This document shows positions 5,865 to 6,520 of a stretch of 6,520 bases of DNA, piece after piece (within the stretch, counting starts at the first letter, position 1; each line of letters opens with the position of its first letter). The notes beneath the pieces are model-generated. The model saw only the letters and a program-made list of their open reading frames with translations. It did no database searches and was not told the DNA's origin. A program made the translations under genes and the position numbers. Source of the stretch: an uncultured Ruminococcus sp. (GTDB lineage: Bacteria > Bacillota > Clostridia > Oscillospirales > Ruminococcaceae); the NCBI GenBank assembly GCA_946186215.1, contig CAMHMM010000109.1, positions 1 to 6,520 on the forward strand. Reading direction: 5' to 3'.

Positions 5865-6520
5865 TCAGCGGGCAAGCCTTTTTCTGAGTCTGAACTGCTT
5901 CGGAGTGAGCCCGCGATAGGCCTTGAAGCTGCGGATAAAATGGCTGCAGTCGGAAAAACCTGTCTGCTGACTGATATAGGTAAGGTCATGATCTGTAAAC
6001 AGCAGATACTCCTCCGCCTTGTATATCCTCATGCGCTCGATATACTCCTTGCAGCTCATCCCGTACAGCTCGCGGAATTTGGCCGCAAAGCCCGAATAGC
6101 TCATATGGCACTTTTCCGCTACATCGTTGACACGGACATTTTCTTCAAGACGGCTGTCGATATATTCCGTTATATTCTCTATACCGTAAATATCGTCTGA
6201 ATTTACGGGACACCCGTTGATATCAAGCCCTGATGACATCCAGCTGCGGACGATGCCGAAAATCAGCCTGTATATCTGGGCACGCAGCATCACATCACGC
6301 CCGTAGCGGTAATGCTCCGTTTCCTGTATGCAGTCCGAGAAAATCTCCGCACAGTGCAGGCTTTCGCACTCGGCAGCGCTGAAATGGATCGGCATATCCT
6401 TTGAACGGGCATATCTGAAAATATTTGTGACAGACGGCGCATAGGAGCCTGTGTTGGGAAATTTCACAGGATCGAATTTCAGTCCCGCAAACACAGGCAT
6501 TCTTTCCTCAGCGGCAGAGA
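5865..6520 (-). CDS. AraC-family transcriptional regulator, 5' end outside the window
   Basis: The visible 217 codons end with a full AraC/XylS DNA-binding domain of about 105 residues. The first helix-turn-helix is in VNDVAEKCHMSYSGFAAKF and the second in the ISQQTGFSDCSHFIRSFK region, followed by the signature G-L-T-P-K-Q-F-R. Residues before it (about 110) look like the helical tail of an N-terminal sensor domain, not a complete one. The frame stays open to the window edge (…SAAEER before the Met at 6500). Full-length relatives have about 280-300 residues, so I treat the gene as cut by the window; a start at 6500 is possible (a GAGG lies nearby upstream) but would give an unusually short sensor. 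Such regulators typically sense a small molecule, often a sugar, and activate neighbouring genes. Lying directly upstream of the operon in the same orientation, it probably controls it. No clear terminator follows its stop. Confidence 0.92.
   Translation of the reverse strand, partial: SAAEERMPVFAGLKFDPVKFPNTGSYAPSVTNIFRYARSKDMPIHFSAAECESLHCAEIFSDCIQETEHYRYGRDVMLRAQIYRLIFGIVRSWMSSGLDINGCPVNSDDIYGIENITEYIDSRLEENVRVNDVAEKCHMSYSGFAAKFRELYGMSCKEYIERMRIYKAEEYLLFTDHDLTYISQQTGFSDCSHFIRSFKAYRGLTPKQFRLRKRLAR

Overview
The window looks like a chromosomal segment of a Gram-positive, low-to-mid GC Clostridia member. A gut Ruminococcus/Oscillospiraceae relative is my best guess. This rests on strong AGGAGG-type ribosome sites before most genes, a consensus sigma-A type promoter, tight gene packing and the protein families. 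The genus is an inference from sequence style, not a search result.

Layout. Bases 1-235 hold no convincing gene but carry several inverted repeats, the largest resembling a rightward rho-independent terminator for a gene left of the window. A near-perfect promoter (TTGACA-17-TATAAT, 236-264) then drives a rightward two-gene unit: a GNAT-family acetyltransferase (289-1071) and, overlapping it by one base, a small hypoxanthine/deoxyinosine DNA glycosylase of the uracil-DNA glycosylase superfamily (1071-1565). A hairpin with an A-tract on one side and a T-tract on the other (1588-1629) sits between this unit and the convergent leftward operon and can serve both.

The rest of the window is leftward (minus strand). 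Read in transcription order it holds: the C-terminal part of an AraC-family regulator whose 5' end leaves the window (6520-5865); a 218-base intergenic region with a good promoter and operator-like dyads (5864-5647); an atypical/extended SDR (NAD-dependent epimerase/dehydratase-like, 5646-4630); a classical SDR oxidoreductase (4637-3876, overlapping the previous gene by 8 bases); a YqhD/BDH-type iron-containing alcohol dehydrogenase (3859-2681); and a Gfo/Idh/MocA-family oxidoreductase of the dihydrodiol-dehydrogenase-like group (2654-1653).

How they may work together. The four enzymes are all predicted NAD(P)-dependent carbonyl/alcohol oxidoreductases, packed with gaps of -8, 16 and 26 bases, behind one promoter and next to an AraC-type regulator. 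The simplest reading is a locally regulated redox module acting on sugars, sugar-derived carbonyls or toxic aldehydes. The substrate cannot be read from the sequence. No CRISPR array, tRNA, rRNA, insertion sequence or phage gene was seen. The best candidate for something undescribed is this regulator-plus-four-oxidoreductase cassette with its dyad-rich control region.
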